A stretch of 5,853 nucleotides of DNA. It comes from Holosporales bacterium. Lineage in GTDB: Bacteria; Pseudomonadota; Alphaproteobacteria; Paracaedibacterales; UBA11393. This document shows, piece after piece, positions 5,173 through 5,853 of the stretch (position 1 is the stretch's first letter; every line of letters starts with the position of its first letter). Position numbers and translations under genes: made by a program. Where the stretch lies: assembly GCA_003542655.1 (NCBI GenBank), contig DPKF01000058.1, forward strand, positions 1 to 5,853, written 5' to 3'. The notes below the pieces were generated by a model. That model saw nothing but the letters and a program-made list of their open reading frames with translations. It was not told the origin of the DNA and did not search any database.

Positions 5173-5853
5173 ATGCCTAAAAACAAGAATATTACGCTCG
5201 TTATTTCAACCATGCGCTCTGGTGGTGCGGAACGTGTTATGTCTAAGCTTGCTAATTATTTTGCATCAAAAGGTTATAAAGTCACACTCATTACCTTTGT
5301 TGCACCAACAGAAAAACCATTTTACACCCTTGATAACCGCATTACACAGTTGCCATTAAATTGTCTTAGCTTCCATAAAAATATGTTTGTTTACGGTTTG
5401 AATGTTATTAAATGTCTTTATGTACTGAGAAAAGCGTTAAAAAAAATAGAATCTGATGTTGTTATATCATTTATGGAAAGTGTTAATGTTGCAACATTAT
5501 TAGCTGGTTATAGATTGAAGATACCCATGATTGTATCAGAACGTATTGACCCGAAATATCACATTTTATATCCAACTAAAATTCAATCTATTTTTAATAA
5601 AATTCGTAATAAAACATATTGTTGGGCGCGTGCTTTGGTTGTACAAACACAAAGTGCATTAAATTTTTTCCCCCAGTCAATTCAAAAAAATGCTGTGATT
5701 ATTCCAAATCCAGTGAACACGTCTAAATACGGTCATTATATAGTTAAAGAAACAGTTCATAATATTATTTCTGTTGGCCGTTTATGCCGACAAAAAGATC
5801 ATGTGACGCTCTTTAAAGCTTTTGCTAAGCTGTTAGAAAAATATCAAAATTTA
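5173..5853 (+). CDS. Glycosyltransferase family 4 protein, 3' end beyond the window
   Basis: An open frame of 227 codons with no stop before the right edge, so the gene is partial here. The ATG follows the epimerase TAA with no base between (TAAATG), and there is no clear ribosome site, which points to translational coupling. The N-terminal Rossmann domain shows S16-G-G-A-E-R21, the glycine-rich acceptor loop typical of GT4 (GT-B fold). It is followed by S99-F-M-E-S and S123-E-R-I-D-P, as in PglH/PglJ-type and other polysaccharide GT4 enzymes. Linker motif I177-P-N-P-V leads to the nucleotide-sugar domain, which opens with V201-G-R-L-C-R-Q-K-D; R203 and K208 are the usual diphosphate-binding residues. 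The catalytic E-x7-E motif would lie past the edge. With the epimerase next door, a GalNAc or related donor is plausible, but the sugar and acceptor cannot be read from this fragment. Probable site is the cytoplasmic face of the inner membrane. Confidence 0.88.
   Translation, partial: MPKNKNITLVISTMRSGGAERVMSKLANYFASKGYKVTLITFVAPTEKPFYTLDNRITQLPLNCLSFHKNMFVYGLNVIKCLYVLRKALKKIESDVVISFMESVNVATLLAGYRLKIPMIVSERIDPKYHILYPTKIQSIFNKIRNKTYCWARALVVQTQSALNFFPQSIQKNAVIIPNPVNTSKYGHYIVKETVHNIISVGRLCRQKDHVTLFKAFAKLLEKYQNL

Noticed and set aside
1..5853. CRISPR array, tRNA/rRNA, insertion sequence or toxin-antitoxin/defence system
   Set aside because: No regularly spaced repeats, cloverleaf-like segments, transposase motifs or typical defence domains were seen on either strand.

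Overview
This window looks like chromosomal DNA from an AT-rich alphaproteobacterium, possibly of the Rickettsiales/Holosporales (intracellular) kind. Three things suggest this. RNase E carries a long acidic-then-basic insertion inside its S1 domain and a short tryptophan-containing C-terminus, both alphaproteobacterial traits. The haem O synthase has the 'NIVIGGAAGAFPP' and 'WTPxHFWAL' forms common in that class. Base composition and codon use are strongly AT-biased, with many A-tracts and Asn/Lys-rich tails. The assignment is inference; no marker in the window fixes the genus.

Layout. Bases 1-35 hold nothing I can assign. A minus-strand gene (36-638) encodes a small protein with two Sel1-like (TPR-type) repeats. 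A 274-base divergent intergenic region (639-912) separates it from a tight plus-strand cluster: rne (RNase E, 913-3264), ctaB/cyoE (haem O synthase, 3274-4191), a WbpP/TviC-type UDP-GlcNAc 4-epimerase (4201-5172), and a family-4 glycosyltransferase (5173 to beyond the right edge). The gaps are 9, 9 and 0 bases, so the four are probably co-transcribed. The glycosyltransferase has no stop codon inside the window and is easily missed; its first 227 codons are present.

How the genes relate. The last two form a coherent pair: the epimerase would convert UDP-GlcNAc to UDP-GalNAc (or the corresponding uronic acids), and the GT4 enzyme would use such a sugar to build a surface or lipid-linked glycan. 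They are probably the start of a polysaccharide cluster continuing to the right. rne and ctaB are housekeeping genes (RNA decay; haem A/O for the terminal oxidase) with no direct pathway link to glycans. Their union in one apparent operon is the main contextual oddity.

I found no mobile element, CRISPR array, tRNA/rRNA or recognisable defence or toxin system, and no convincing new biological system. The most interesting points are the RNase E insertion and C-terminal tail (with a 9-A run just before its last motif), a perfect 10-bp inverted repeat in the divergent intergenic region, and a small overlapping ORF in the rne leader.
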